A stretch of 15,234 nt of DNA, taken from positions 1 through 15,234 of the forward strand of contig URCA01000057.1 of NCBI GenBank assembly GCA_900546265.1, in the 5' to 3' direction. The first letter of the stretch is position 1; the number at the start of each line of letters is the position of its first letter. This stretch comes from an uncultured Oscillospiraceae bacterium (GTDB taxonomy: Bacteria > Bacillota > Clostridia > Oscillospirales > Acutalibacteraceae). Shown here one piece after another: positions 1-6,307 of the stretch. Below the pieces are notes generated by a model, which searched no databases, was not told the DNA's origin, and was given only the letters and a program-made list of their open reading frames with translations. A program made the position numbers and the translations under genes.

Positions 1-145
1 GGTCGGGCGGAGCGAACGCTCCGCCAGCGGGGATAGAGGGAGCAAGGCGAGTATAGCGAGCCGCCGCGATCCGGCATCCCCGTCCAGCAGCGTGTCGACT
101 TTGGCGACACGCTGAAGCGGAAACACATCGGTTTCCGCTTTTATC
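1..145. repeat. Cluster of hairpins downstream of sigK
   Basis: No gene is visible here, but three compact inverted repeats lie in a row: 6-13 with 18-25 (GGCGGAGC/GCTCCGCC), 88-97 with 105-114 (CAGCGTGTCG/CGACACGCTG), and 116-124 with 131-139 (AGCGGAAAC/GTTTCCGCT). A weaker long-range pair joins 28-34 and 76-82. The last hairpin is followed on the plus strand by TTTT, so it could terminate a plus-strand transcript entering from the left. It lies only 10 bases past the sigK stop and could also protect or end the sigK message, but it has no T tract in that direction. Confidence 0.5.
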
Positions 146-148
146 TGC

Positions 149-871
149 TCAGGGGATGCGCTTGATGGGCGGGCGGGGGCGGACATCGCCGGTATCGAAG
201 CGTTTTTTCAATTTGGACAGGGCCTTCTTTTCGATCCGGCTGACATAGGAGCGGGAGATATTCAGCTTTTTGGCCACTTCTCTCTGGGTTAAGCCGTCGC
301 CGATAAGCCCATAGCGCCACTCGATAATCTCCTGTTCCCGGTCGTCGAGGGATTCCCGGATATACCGGTAGAGCTTTTCCGCGTTGATTTTCAGATCCAG
401 ATCGTCCAGAATGGTGTCGTCTTCGGAAATCACGTCCATCAAGGTGAGAGGGTTCCCTTCCTTGTCGGTATCGATGGGATCGGAGATGGACACATCCTGG
501 GCAGTTTTTTTGCTGGCGCGGAAATGCATGAGGATTTCGTTTTCAATGCAGCGGGAGGCGTATGTAGCGAAGCGGGTGCCCTTGGTGTAGTCGAAGGTGC
601 CGACGGCCTTGATGAGGCCAATGGTGCCGATGGATATCAAATCGTCCTGATCCCGCACGGAGCTGTAATATTTTTTAATGATGTGCGCCACCAGGCGAAG
701 GTTGTGCTCAATGAGGGTGTTGCGAGCCTCCATATCGTTGCGCAGATGGTATGCTTCCAGGCATTCCCTCTCCTGGGCGGCTGTCAGAGGCCGGGGGAAG
801 GAACCGGAATTGACCACATGGAGCGCCATGTAAAAAATATGCGACAGGGAATTCAAAAGTTCAAAAAGCAT
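149..871 (-). CDS. sigK: RNA polymerase sporulation sigma factor SigK
   Basis: This is a 240-residue sigma-70 family protein of the SigE/SigK sporulation branch, which directs late mother-cell transcription during spore formation. Residues 1-22 are a hydrophobic segment resembling the pro-sequence of pro-sigma-K, which in Bacillus subtilis is cleaved by the membrane protease SpoIVFB. Region 2 spans about 50-120, with LIEHNLRLVAHI, DLISIGTIGLIKA and FATYASRCIENEIL. Region 4 spans about 175-226, with the helix-turn-helix LTQREVAKKLNISRSYVSRIE and a KKAL..L tail. The start is supported by GGAGGT eight bases upstream of ATG. The gene is continuous, with no intervening skin-type prophage. It stands alone and is probably autoregulated (see the promoter at 896-923). 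SigE is the alternative, but the GSFPRPLT motif after the pro-sequence favours SigK. Confidence 0.93.
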   Translation of the reverse strand: MLFELLNSLSHIFYMALHVVNSGSFPRPLTAAQERECLEAYHLRNDMEARNTLIEHNLRLVAHIIKKYYSSVRDQDDLISIGTIGLIKAVGTFDYTKGTRFATYASRCIENEILMHFRASKKTAQDVSISDPIDTDKEGNPLTLMDVISEDDTILDDLDLKINAEKLYRYIRESLDDREQEIIEWRYGLIGDGLTQREVAKKLNISRSYVSRIEKKALSKLKKRFDTGDVRPRPPIKRIP

Positions 872-895
872 AACGGCCTACCTCCAATCACTTCC

Positions 896-923
896 TATCC
901 TATGCGGAAGGACAAGAAGGCGT
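896..923 (-). promoter_or_regulatory. Possible sigma-K type promoter of sigK
   Basis: Read on the minus strand, CATAGGATA (904 down to 896) fits the sigma-K -10 pattern CATAnnnTA. An AC dinucleotide lies about 16-17 bases upstream, as expected for the short sigma-K -35. Transcription would begin near 889, just ahead of the GGAGGT of sigK. Autoregulation of sigK is known in Bacillus. The motif is short, so a chance match is possible. Confidence 0.38.
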
Positions 924-1000
924 GCCTGTCCCGGGCAAAAGAGGACAGGATAAAAAAGGCAGACGAAACTGGGAAAAACACTGAATTTTCATATGGGAAA

Positions 1001-1036
1001 GCCTCCCGACGGGCCGCTTAGGGCTTACCGGGAGGC
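1001..1036 (-). terminator. Hairpin terminator after the LURP-like gene
   Basis: GCCTCCCG (1001-1008) pairs with CGGGAGGC (1029-1036). On the minus strand the stem is followed by CTTTCCC, a weak T tract. It sits 22 bases past the stop of the minus-strand gene at 1059-1538. Confidence 0.55.
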
Positions 1037-1058
1037 AGTTTGAGGCCGCACAGAGGAA

Positions 1059-1538
1059 TTAGTCCCCGTTATGAACACAGTTGTCAATGGCGATGAGCAG
1101 GGCACACAGGAAGGGCGGATCCGAAAAATCGTCAGCTGTCTGCAGATGGTAGGTGTCTCCCCACGTCAGCCATTCTTTGGAAATGGAGGCCACCACCCGG
1201 CCGTTGAAGGCGATGGTGAATTCCATACCAAATACGCTGCCGTCGATGTCGAAGGAGCCGTATCCGCTGTCCACCGACAAGCTGTGGCCGAAAAAGGTGA
1301 AGTTTTTCCGGATGGAGGCGACCAGAGTCCCGCGGCAGTACAGATTGTACCGGGGCATCATGTGAAAGAGTTCCTGCTCGATGTACAGCAGTTCACCGCC
1401 GCTTGGGTCGCACAGGTGCAGCTTGGCGCCAAAGGTCAGGATTTCCCCTTCCACCCGGTAAAGAAGATTCTGATTGATATCAAAGACGTTATAGCGATCG
1501 CCGATGGAAAAGACCTTCTGCCGGATATACATGTCCAT
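1059..1538 (-). CDS. LURP-one-related / tubby C-terminal-like family protein
   Basis: A 159-residue protein made of alternating beta strands, typical of the LURP-one-related (tubby C-terminal-like) fold. It opens with MDMYIRQKVFSIGDRYNVFD and continues through YRVEGEILTFGAKLHL, a central IRKNFTFFGHSLSVDSG and a late VASISKEWLTWGDTYHLQ, all recognisable marks of bacterial members. The family is related to phospholipid scramblases. Bacterial members have no settled function and are thought to be cytosolic or membrane-associated. The start at 1538 is chosen because GGAGG lies seven bases upstream; the longer frame to 1622 runs through the promoter. There is no signal peptide. The gene is monocistronic, with its own promoter and terminator, and is divergent from ssrA. 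Confidence 0.8.
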   Translation of the reverse strand: MDMYIRQKVFSIGDRYNVFDINQNLLYRVEGEILTFGAKLHLCDPSGGELLYIEQELFHMMPRYNLYCRGTLVASIRKNFTFFGHSLSVDSGYGSFDIDGSVFGMEFTIAFNGRVVASISKEWLTWGDTYHLQTADDFSDPPFLCALLIAIDNCVHNGD

Positions 1539-1558
1539 ATGTCCGCCTCCTTTGTTCC

Positions 1559-1588
1559 AGTATACCATGGGAGGACTTGTCCTGACAA
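1559..1588 (-). promoter_or_regulatory. Sigma-A promoter of the LURP-like gene with overlapping dyad
   Basis: On the minus strand TTGTCA (1588-1583) is followed after 18 bases by TATACT (1564-1559). A perfect inverted repeat CTTGTC-ct-GACAAG (1576-1589) overlaps the -35 box and could be an operator. The predicted start near 1552 gives a very short leader that contains the Shine-Dalgarno. Confidence 0.55.
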
Positions 1589-1603
1589 GCGGATACGACT
1601 GAG

Positions 1604-1632
1604 TTGACAAGGAACGGGGCATACTCTATAAT
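1604..1632 (+). promoter_or_regulatory. Sigma-A promoter of ssrA
   Basis: TTGACA at 1604-1609 and TATAAT at 1627-1632 are both perfect consensus boxes separated by 17 bases. The start should lie near 1640, leaving a short 5' extension to be removed by RNase P before mature tmRNA begins at 1656. This strength fits a constitutively abundant RNA. Confidence 0.92.
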
Positions 1633-1655
1633 AGAAAATAGGTCTCTGCAAACAG

Positions 1656-2006
1656 GGGGGCGTAAAGGTTTCGACGGGGACGGTGCGTCATAGTAAGCGA
1701 GTAGCGGTGCGGGCCCGCTATAAAACCTGCAACTTTTTAAAGTAAACGACAACAATACTGTTGCTTTAGCGGCCTAATTTAGGCTGCTCGTCTCTACCCG
1801 CAGTACCGCGTGCGGGATAGAGGCGTCGATTAGCGGTGAACGTGAACGGGAGAGGGCCGCGGCTCCCGTCATGACCTGGCGGCTACCGTAGCCGGAAGCC
1901 TGCCCATCGGCGTCCGGTGAGGGGAATCCCAAAAGATAGGCTGCACTCGAAGAAAGCTATGGCAAGCGGTTTTCGGACAGGGGTTCGACTCCCCTCGCCT
2001 CCACCA
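1656..2006 (+). ncRNA. ssrA: tmRNA (ssrA), one-piece
   Basis: tmRNA rescues stalled ribosomes and tags the incomplete protein for proteolysis, working with SmpB. The 5' end GGGGGCG pairs over seven bases with CGCCTCC at 1996-2002, followed by A and an encoded CCA at 2004-2006. The 5' tRNA-like part has the typical AAGGTTTCGACGGGG, and the 3' end has a T arm with the loop TTCGACT. The tag frame appears to resume at GTA 1742 and reads VNDNNTVALAA, stopping at TAA 1775-1777; the ALAA end is the usual protease signal. The resume codon is inferred from position, so the tag could differ by a residue. Length is 351 nt, normal for the one-piece form. Confidence 0.97.
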
Positions 2007-2077
2007 AAATTAACGCTGGTCGAACACCAGGGAGCACCGTCTTTGTGTTTCCTTATGGTATTGTGCTGGCATTCAAG

Positions 2078-2114
2078 AAAAAGACGGACAGGTCTTAAGC
2101 CTGCCCGTCTTTTT
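2078..2114 (+). terminator. Rho-independent terminator of ssrA
   Basis: AAAAAGACGGaCAGG pairs with CCTGcCCGTCTTTTT around a loop TCTTAAG. The stem is long and ends in a T run, and it lies 71 bases after the CCA end. Confidence 0.88.
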
Positions 2115-2602
2115 CTGGTGTCCAAGAGCTCCATATCAAACCCATTTTTGTCTAAGGGTAAATTAAGGGTCTAAGCCTTAAAATGGATACGGGCTGATTC
2201 TGACATGCCTGAGCGCGTCCTGCGCTTAATCTTCTGTTTCTTTCTGTACTTGTACCCTTACAAAGAATATCTTGTTAATCAATCGAGCTTTTGCTTCAAG
2301 GCAAAGATACACTCTCGGAAAAATCTTCCATGACTTTGAATGTCCCCGGCCCATTACTTTATCAAAGCGCTTTTGCTCTACCGGCGCCCATGCCTATGGG
2401 TACGGTGAAGATACAATCGACTATCATGACAGTGATATGCTGTGCTTTCAAACGGCATGGAGTGCAGCATTTCCAAGCCAGATGCGTCTTTTTTATAAAT
2501 AGTGAGCAAACTATAAGCATTGTTAAAGTTATCAACACCGTTTGTTATAATTTTTTCAGCATATGTTTACCAATTTTTCGTAGCAATTAAGGAGGTACGA
2601 TT
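2115..2602. other. Non-coding or decayed stretch before the amidohydrolase
   Basis: This 490-base stretch is lower in GC than the flanking genes. Its start holds near-repeats of CTAAGGGT/AAGGGTCTAAG (about 2151-2176). Two overlapping open frames (2272-2502 and 2291-2590) lack a ribosome binding site and resemble no family I know. A TATAAT at 2546-2551 with a weak TTAAAG at 2523-2528 (17-base spacer) could be the promoter of the following gene. I see no RNA gene here. Confidence 0.4.
2523..2551 (+). promoter_or_regulatory. Candidate promoter of the M20 amidohydrolase
   Basis: TATAAT at 2546-2551 is a perfect -10 box, and TTAAAG 17 bases upstream is a poor -35. It sits about 50 bases before the start codon in an AT-rich run. 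Confidence 0.4.
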
Positions 2603-3775
2603 ATGGATTTTTATAAACGGGCACTGGCACTGCGTGAGGAAACCATCTCTCACCGCCGCTGGCTGCACAGCAACGCAGAAGTGGGTCTTCATATGCCCAA
2701 AGGGCAAGCCTATGTTATGGATCAGTTGAGAGGATATGGACTGGATCCACATCCCTGCGGGCATGGAGTGACCGCAGAGTTGGGCCAGGAAGGGGGGCGG
2801 ACAATCCTGCTCCGAGCGGATATGGATGCACTGCCCATGCCGGAGGAAAGCGGTGAAAGCTTTGCCTGTCCAACCGGCACGGAGGCTCATACCTGCGGTC
2901 ACGATTTCCATGCGGCTATGTTGCTGACAGCGGCAAAGATGTTAAAAGAAAATGAATCCATGCTGTCCGGCAGGGTTCGGTTTATGTTCCAAACTGCGGA
3001 AGAAACCTTTGAAGGCGCGAAGGATATGCTGGCATATGGGGTACTGGAAAGTGTGGATGTAGCCCTGGCTTATCATGTCGGTTCCGGGAGGATGCCTGTG
3101 GGCTTGTTTATGTACAACAGCGGCGGAACCATGATGTATTCCGTGGATGGCTTCCGAATCACAATCCACGGGCGGGGCGCCCACGGCGCATATCCGCACA
3201 GTTCCATTGATCCAATCAATATCGGCGTCCATATTTATCTTGCTTTGGAATCGCTGATTGCCCGGGAAGCAGACCCCAGCAAAGCCTGTGTGCTGACCAT
3301 CGGCAATTTTTCCGCAGGTTCAGCGCCCAACATCATCCCTGATACTGCCGTCCTCCAAGGAACCTTGCGCACCAATGACAGTGCCAGCCGTGAGAAGCTG
3401 GTTCGGCGGCTGAAGGAGGTTGTTCACAAGACCACTGAGGTATTTGGGGGATTGGCACAGGTCGAGATGATTTCTGATGTGCCACCACTGGTATGTGATC
3501 CTGCTATGACGGACGAGATAGTAAGCTATATGAAAGAACTGCCGATTCCCGGTCTGACCCCTGTTCCCGACACATCAGCCAGTGCTTCTGAGGACTTTGC
3601 GACTATTGCGGAGAGAATTCCCAGCGTATTCATGTATCTTTCGGCAGGATATATGGACGAACGGGGCGATGCTCCTGCACACAATCCGAAGGTTCAGTTC
3701 AATGAGGATGTCTGTCCAATCGGCTCCGCTTGTTTAGCGCACTGCGCGGTCCGCTGGCTGGAAGAGCATCAATAA
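2603..3775 (+). CDS. M20D family amidohydrolase (N-acyl-amino-acid / hippurate hydrolase type)
   Basis: A 390-residue cytosolic metallohydrolase of the M20D family, which cleaves N-acyl groups from amino acids or related conjugates. Full family landmarks are present: HRRWLH at 17-22, LLRADMDALPM at 69-79, HTCGHDFHAAMLL at 96-108, QTAEE at 130-134, AYHVG at 156-160, GRGAHGAYPH at 190-199, then SEDF and HNPKVQFNE near the end. Expected metal ligands are C98, H100, E134, H158 and the late histidine of HNP, with E133 as catalytic base. The family more often shows HACGHD and QPAEE, so H(T)CGHD and Q(T)AEE are mild variants. Length is normal and there is no signal peptide. GGAGG lies seven bases before ATG. 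It appears to be a single-gene unit. The substrate cannot be read from the sequence. Confidence 0.92.
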   Translation: MDFYKRALALREETISHRRWLHSNAEVGLHMPKGQAYVMDQLRGYGLDPHPCGHGVTAELGQEGGRTILLRADMDALPMPEESGESFACPTGTEAHTCGHDFHAAMLLTAAKMLKENESMLSGRVRFMFQTAEETFEGAKDMLAYGVLESVDVALAYHVGSGRMPVGLFMYNSGGTMMYSVDGFRITIHGRGAHGAYPHSSIDPINIGVHIYLALESLIAREADPSKACVLTIGNFSAGSAPNIIPDTAVLQGTLRTNDSASREKLVRRLKEVVHKTTEVFGGLAQVEMISDVPPLVCDPAMTDEIVSYMKELPIPGLTPVPDTSASASEDFATIAERIPSVFMYLSAGYMDERGDAPAHNPKVQFNEDVCPIGSACLAHCAVRWLEEHQ

Positions 3776-3883
3776 ATAAAGCGAAGACATTCTATTGGAA
3801 ACTGGTATTTTTGTCCTGAATAAGCGCTCGACATTCGTTTTTCTGGCAGGGTGTCCGCCTGAAAAAATGAGACGTCATAACAG

Positions 3884-3914
3884 CCAGCGGTCAGGCAATA
3901 TACCGGACCGCTGG
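3884..3914. terminator. Inverted repeat, possible terminator of the amidohydrolase
   Basis: CCAGCGGTC (3884-3892) pairs perfectly with GACCGCTGG (3906-3914). It lies about 110 bases past the stop. Only a loose TATTTTGTTGTT follows, so the terminator role is uncertain. Confidence 0.4.
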
Positions 3915-3984
3915 CACTATGATATTTTGTTGTTATTGAAACACCCGTCTTTATTTGATAATTTTCTCCCCATGTTTCTAACGG

Positions 3985-4281
3985 AAAAAAGAAATTGAAT
4001 TAAGCCTGCTCACCAATCCCCGCATCGAAGCTTTGATTACTGAAAAAAGAACACTTGAAAGTAAGCTGGCAGAATACAGCACTACCGAGCAGCATCGTAA
4101 AAATGCCAAGTCACGGTTAGAGCAGATTTTTACCATCCTCGACGGCATGGAGAACCACCCGCTGACCTTTGGCAATGATATCATCCGAAAAATTCTGCAA
4201 TGTGTGATCGTAGAATCCAAGGAAAAAATCAAGGAGGTTTTCATCGGCGGGCTTGAAGTGGAAGCCGAGGTGGAGTTATAA
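3985..4281 (+). pseudogene. C-terminal remnant of a large serine recombinase
   Basis: The frame reads from about RKKEIELSLLTNPRIEALI through a lysine- and glutamate-rich coiled-coil stretch to IIRKILQCVIVESKEKIKEVF and GGLEVEAEVEL, stopping at TAA 4279-4281. This matches the extreme C-terminus of large serine recombinases (the TnpX/TndX and phage-integrase group), where a coiled coil is followed by a beta segment of the form V..I.VESK.KI...F..G.E.E. The catalytic resolvase domain, the recombinase domain and the zinc-ribbon region, roughly 400 residues or more, are missing. An in-frame stop lies just upstream at about 3982. It is therefore a dead fragment marking a former mobile element, not a functional gene. 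A TTG-started frame from 4033 is not credible as a separate gene. Confidence 0.72.
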
Positions 4282-4364
4282 TGAGAACAAACCGCAAAGC
4301 ATTTACAAGAGTTCAACTCCCACCTCCGAAAAGCCGAAAAACCTTTTTCATGTGCCTTTCACAC

Positions 4365-4399
4365 ACCTGCGGAGAGCAAGACGCGCACCGCAGGTTTTT
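4365..4399 (+). terminator. Rho-independent terminator
   Basis: ACCTGCGG (4365-4372) pairs with CCGCAGGT (4388-4395), followed by TTTTTC. It would end transcripts reading through the recombinase remnant. Confidence 0.7.
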
Positions 4400-4460
4400 C
4401 TTTGTCCAAACGATTGGCCCGCGCCGGAACGGATCTTTTCCAGCCTATCTTTACAGACCT

Positions 4461-4500
4461 GCGGTCGGCAATTCGTAATGAGTTGCCGACCGCCTTTTTT
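4461..4500 (+). terminator. Strong Rho-independent terminator
   Basis: GCGGTCGGCAA (4461-4471) pairs perfectly with TTGCCGACCGC (4483-4493), followed by CTTTTTT. It is the second terminator within 140 bases and insulates the DUF305 gene from upstream transcription. Confidence 0.88.
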
Positions 4501-4586
4501 CTGCTGTTTGGCCACAGACGTCATCCTTTCAACATCACATATTTTACATGCAGTGCATAAACTGGAAAAGAGAAGGGGGATGCTCA

Positions 4587-5156
4587 ATGAATTGCAGTCA
4601 ACAGCTTAGCGATGTTACCACCAATTATTTATGCCGTTTCTATAAAATACTCGATCAAATGATCGAAGGAATAACCAACGCAGAACTTACAGACAGCTTA
4701 TCCCATAATTTTATCGTGCAGATGATCCCACATCACCGGGCGGCTATCGAAATGTCGGAAAATCTTCTGCAGTATACCACCTTTGTCCCTCTACAGCGTA
4801 TCGCGCAAAACATCGTAAATGAACAAACTAAAAGTATTGAGAACATGCAAAGTGTCTTGCCGCATTGTGCACAGCTTTCAAACTCAGAGAAGGATCTGTG
4901 CTTATACGACAGGCGGTTCCGCCAGATTACACAAACGATGTTTTCACAAATGCGCAATGCTTGCTCCAATAACAATATAAACGCGAATTTTATGAGGGAA
5001 ATGATCCCACACCATCAAGGCGCTATTCAGATGTCAAAGAATGTGCTACAATATCCCATCTGTCCGGAACTTGACCCTATTCTGCAAGCTATCATTACAT
5101 CGCAAGAAAAAGGAGTACGGGAGATGCGGCGTTTGCTTCGATGCCTCGGCTGTTAG
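4587..5156 (+). CDS. Tandem DUF305 (ferritin-like) protein
   Basis: A 189-residue protein built from two DUF305 units. Unit 1 carries FIVQMIPHHRAAIEMSENLL (His pair at 49-50) and unit 2 carries FMREMIPHHQGAIQMSKNVL (His pair at 142-143). DUF305 is a four-helix ferritin-like fold whose MIPHH...A..M motif is thought to bind metal; many members occur with copper- or heavy-metal-handling genes. There is no signal peptide, so it should be cytosolic. Seven cysteines are scattered through it, including a CLGC end. The start at 4587 is preferred because AGGGGGA lies six bases upstream; the frame opens at 4548 without a better site. No metal transporter or regulator is adjacent, so its role is open. 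GC is lower than in the host-like genes. Confidence 0.85.
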   Translation: MNCSQQLSDVTTNYLCRFYKILDQMIEGITNAELTDSLSHNFIVQMIPHHRAAIEMSENLLQYTTFVPLQRIAQNIVNEQTKSIENMQSVLPHCAQLSNSEKDLCLYDRRFRQITQTMFSQMRNACSNNNINANFMREMIPHHQGAIQMSKNVLQYPICPELDPILQAIITSQEKGVREMRRLLRCLGC

Positions 5157-5197
5157 AAAATCAATGGATTGTCGCGTACCATTGGTTGTGTACACAC

Positions 5198-5226
5198 CGG
5201 CAGCTCTCTGCCGCTGCCAATTTTTT
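5198..5226 (+). terminator. Probable terminator of the DUF305 gene
   Basis: CGGCAG (5198-5203) pairs with CTGCCG (5208-5213), with an alternative pairing to CTGCC (5214-5218), and TTTTTT follows at 5221-5226. It is 42 bases past the stop. Confidence 0.6.
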
Positions 5227-5249
5227 GCGTGTTACGAGGGCTTAAATCC

Positions 5250-5289
5250 AAGAAACCTCTTTTGTCTATCAAGACAAGAGAGGTTTCTT
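5250..5289. terminator. Long hairpin, possible bidirectional terminator
   Basis: A 17-base stem (5250-5266 with 5273-5289, AAGAAACCTC.../...GAGGTTTCTT) with one G-T pair surrounds the loop TATCAA. The arms are themselves T-rich or A-rich, which can substitute for a T tract. Confidence 0.5.
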
Positions 5290-5362
5290 ATGTTGCCAAT
5301 CATCTGCCTGCAATAGATAACAAAATACGCCCTTGGCAGCCGATATGGTTGTCGGGGGCGTA

Positions 5363-5391
5363 TTGACATTTTTATGATAATAGGATATAAT
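5363..5391 (+). promoter_or_regulatory. Consensus sigma-A promoter with overlapping inverted repeat
   Basis: TTGACA at 5363-5368 and TATAAT at 5386-5391 are perfect boxes with a 17-base spacer. An inverted repeat AATACGCCC (5324-5332) / GGGCGTATT (5356-5364) ends on the -35 box and could be a repressor site or an upstream terminator. The leader to the acetyltransferase is about 135 bases. Confidence 0.88.
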
Positions 5392-5478
5392 CGCATTTAC
5401 ATCAGAGGACAGTACACCGTAGTGTAGGGGATCGTAGGCGTTGCCTGCAGGCCGCCTGTCAGATAAGATGTCGAGTGA

Positions 5479-5516
5479 GCTCGGTTATTGCAGCAGTGCA
5501 ATGACCGGGCATTTTT
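5479..5516 (+). promoter_or_regulatory. Leader attenuator (intrinsic terminator) before the acetyltransferase
   Basis: A 14-pair stem (5479-5492 with 5497-5510), containing CGGTTATTGCA and TGCAATGACCG around a GCAG loop, is followed by ATTTTTG. It lies only a few bases before AGGAGG at 5522-5527. A terminator between a strong promoter and the start codon is the arrangement of transcription attenuation. Upstream, AGGCG/CGCCT pairing around 5437-5458 might form a competing structure. Confidence 0.6.
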
Positions 5517-5533
5517 GCTTTAGGAGGTTAAAC

Positions 5534-6058
5534 ATGGACATTGTACTGACACCCTTACAGGAGCGTGACAAAGAGAAGTTCATCAAAAAGATTCAAATTG
5601 CATTCAAGAAGGCTGTCGTGGAGCAGTTCGGTGATTTTGACGGCCAGATTATTCCAAGGGAACATATAATCAGGTCTTTCAAAGCAGAAGGAGCCGAGAG
5701 CTACAATATCGTGCTTGACGGTAAAGTGGTTGGTGGCGCGGTGATTGTGATACACCCCGAAACAAACCGTAATTCATTGGATTTGTTGTTTGTCGATGTG
5801 AACTGCCATAGCAAAGGCGTCGGATATGCCGCTTGGCAGGCTATCGAAGCGCTGCACCCGGAAACTGAAGTCTGGGAAACGCACACTCCATACTTTGAAC
5901 AGCGGAACATCCATTTCTATGTAAACAAGTGTGGCTTTCACGTCGTGGAATTTTTCTGCAAATACCATCCCGAACCCGGTGAGGACTACCCTGAGGATGT
6001 CCCAGGAGGCGATGGTTTCTTGAGATTTGAAAAACAAATGGGGCAAAGAACCTCATAG
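5534..6058 (+). CDS. GNAT family N-acetyltransferase
   Basis: A 174-residue acetyl-CoA-dependent acetyltransferase of the GNAT superfamily. The acceptor-independent core is visible: strands YNIVLDGKVVGGAVIVI at 57-73, the central strand LDLLFVDVN at 82-90, the acetyl-CoA loop HSKGVGYAAW at 92-101 (R/Q-x-x-G-x-G pattern with H in the first place), and the late FYVNKCGFHVVEF at 128-140. The start at 5534 has AGGAGG six bases upstream; the frame is open further up but only through the leader hairpin. The substrate is not predictable. The strong promoter and attenuator-like leader resemble the control of antibiotic-inducible resistance genes, which makes a drug or toxic amine a possible substrate (inference). 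No terminator is obvious right after it. Confidence 0.85.
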   Translation: MDIVLTPLQERDKEKFIKKIQIAFKKAVVEQFGDFDGQIIPREHIIRSFKAEGAESYNIVLDGKVVGGAVIVIHPETNRNSLDLLFVDVNCHSKGVGYAAWQAIEALHPETEVWETHTPYFEQRNIHFYVNKCGFHVVEFFCKYHPEPGEDYPEDVPGGDGFLRFEKQMGQRTS

Positions 6059-6255
6059 GGCATCATATGCTACTTTTGGCCGTTCTTACCCCTGCTCTGC
6101 TCCCTTTGGTTGCTCTTTTTTTGTTGGTGGAGAAGTGGCACCATGGAATTGGCAGCAGGAAAACCCAGAGGGTTTTCAAGGCGGACCGGGACGCGGCGGC
6201 GAGGAGTTCGGGCGGCAATGGGAATTTGGCGAAAAGATTCTTGATTTTTGACCGC

Positions 6256-6283
6256 TTGTCCTGCGTGAAAACAGAGCGATAAT
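6256..6283 (+). promoter_or_regulatory. Candidate promoter of the methyltransferase
   Basis: TTGTCC at 6256-6261 and GATAAT at 6278-6283 are separated by 16 bases, about 25 bases before the start codon. Both boxes are imperfect. Confidence 0.35.
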
Positions 6284-6307
6284 GTAGGGTGGCGGGGGGT
6301 AAATAAG

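Larger units (their letters stand above)
4282..4586. other. Intergenic stretch with two terminators and a T-arm-like motif
   Basis: Apart from the two terminators listed separately, this stretch holds GAGTTCAACTCCCACCTCC at about 4308-4326, which resembles a tRNA/tmRNA T arm and partly matches the ssrA 3' end. It could be an old attachment-site remnant beside the recombinase fragment. No gene is supported here. Confidence 0.35.
5157..5533. other. Regulatory intergenic region before the acetyltransferase
   Basis: No gene lies here, but it is dense in structure: a hairpin ending the DUF305 gene (5198-5226), a long hairpin (5250-5289), an inverted repeat (5324-5364) overlapping a consensus promoter (5363-5391), and a terminator-like stem (5479-5516) just before the acetyltransferase ribosome binding site. 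Confidence 0.7.

Noticed and set aside
2272..2590. Two overlapping plus-strand frames of 76 and 99 codons
   Set aside because: No ribosome binding site, no recognisable motif, and they overlap the probable promoter of the amidohydrolase.
3795..3998. 67-codon plus-strand frame between the amidohydrolase and the recombinase remnant
   Set aside because: No ribosome binding site, passes through an inverted repeat and matches no family that I know.
6123..6131. TGGTGGAG as an inverted copy of the ssrA 3' end (possible second attachment site)
   Set aside because: Only eight bases match; expected by chance in a window of this size.
6067..6282. 71-codon frame with a hydrophobic start (MLLLAVLTPALLPLV...)
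   Set aside because: It could be a small membrane protein, but there is no Shine-Dalgarno, the rest is low-complexity basic sequence, and it overlaps the candidate methyltransferase promoter.
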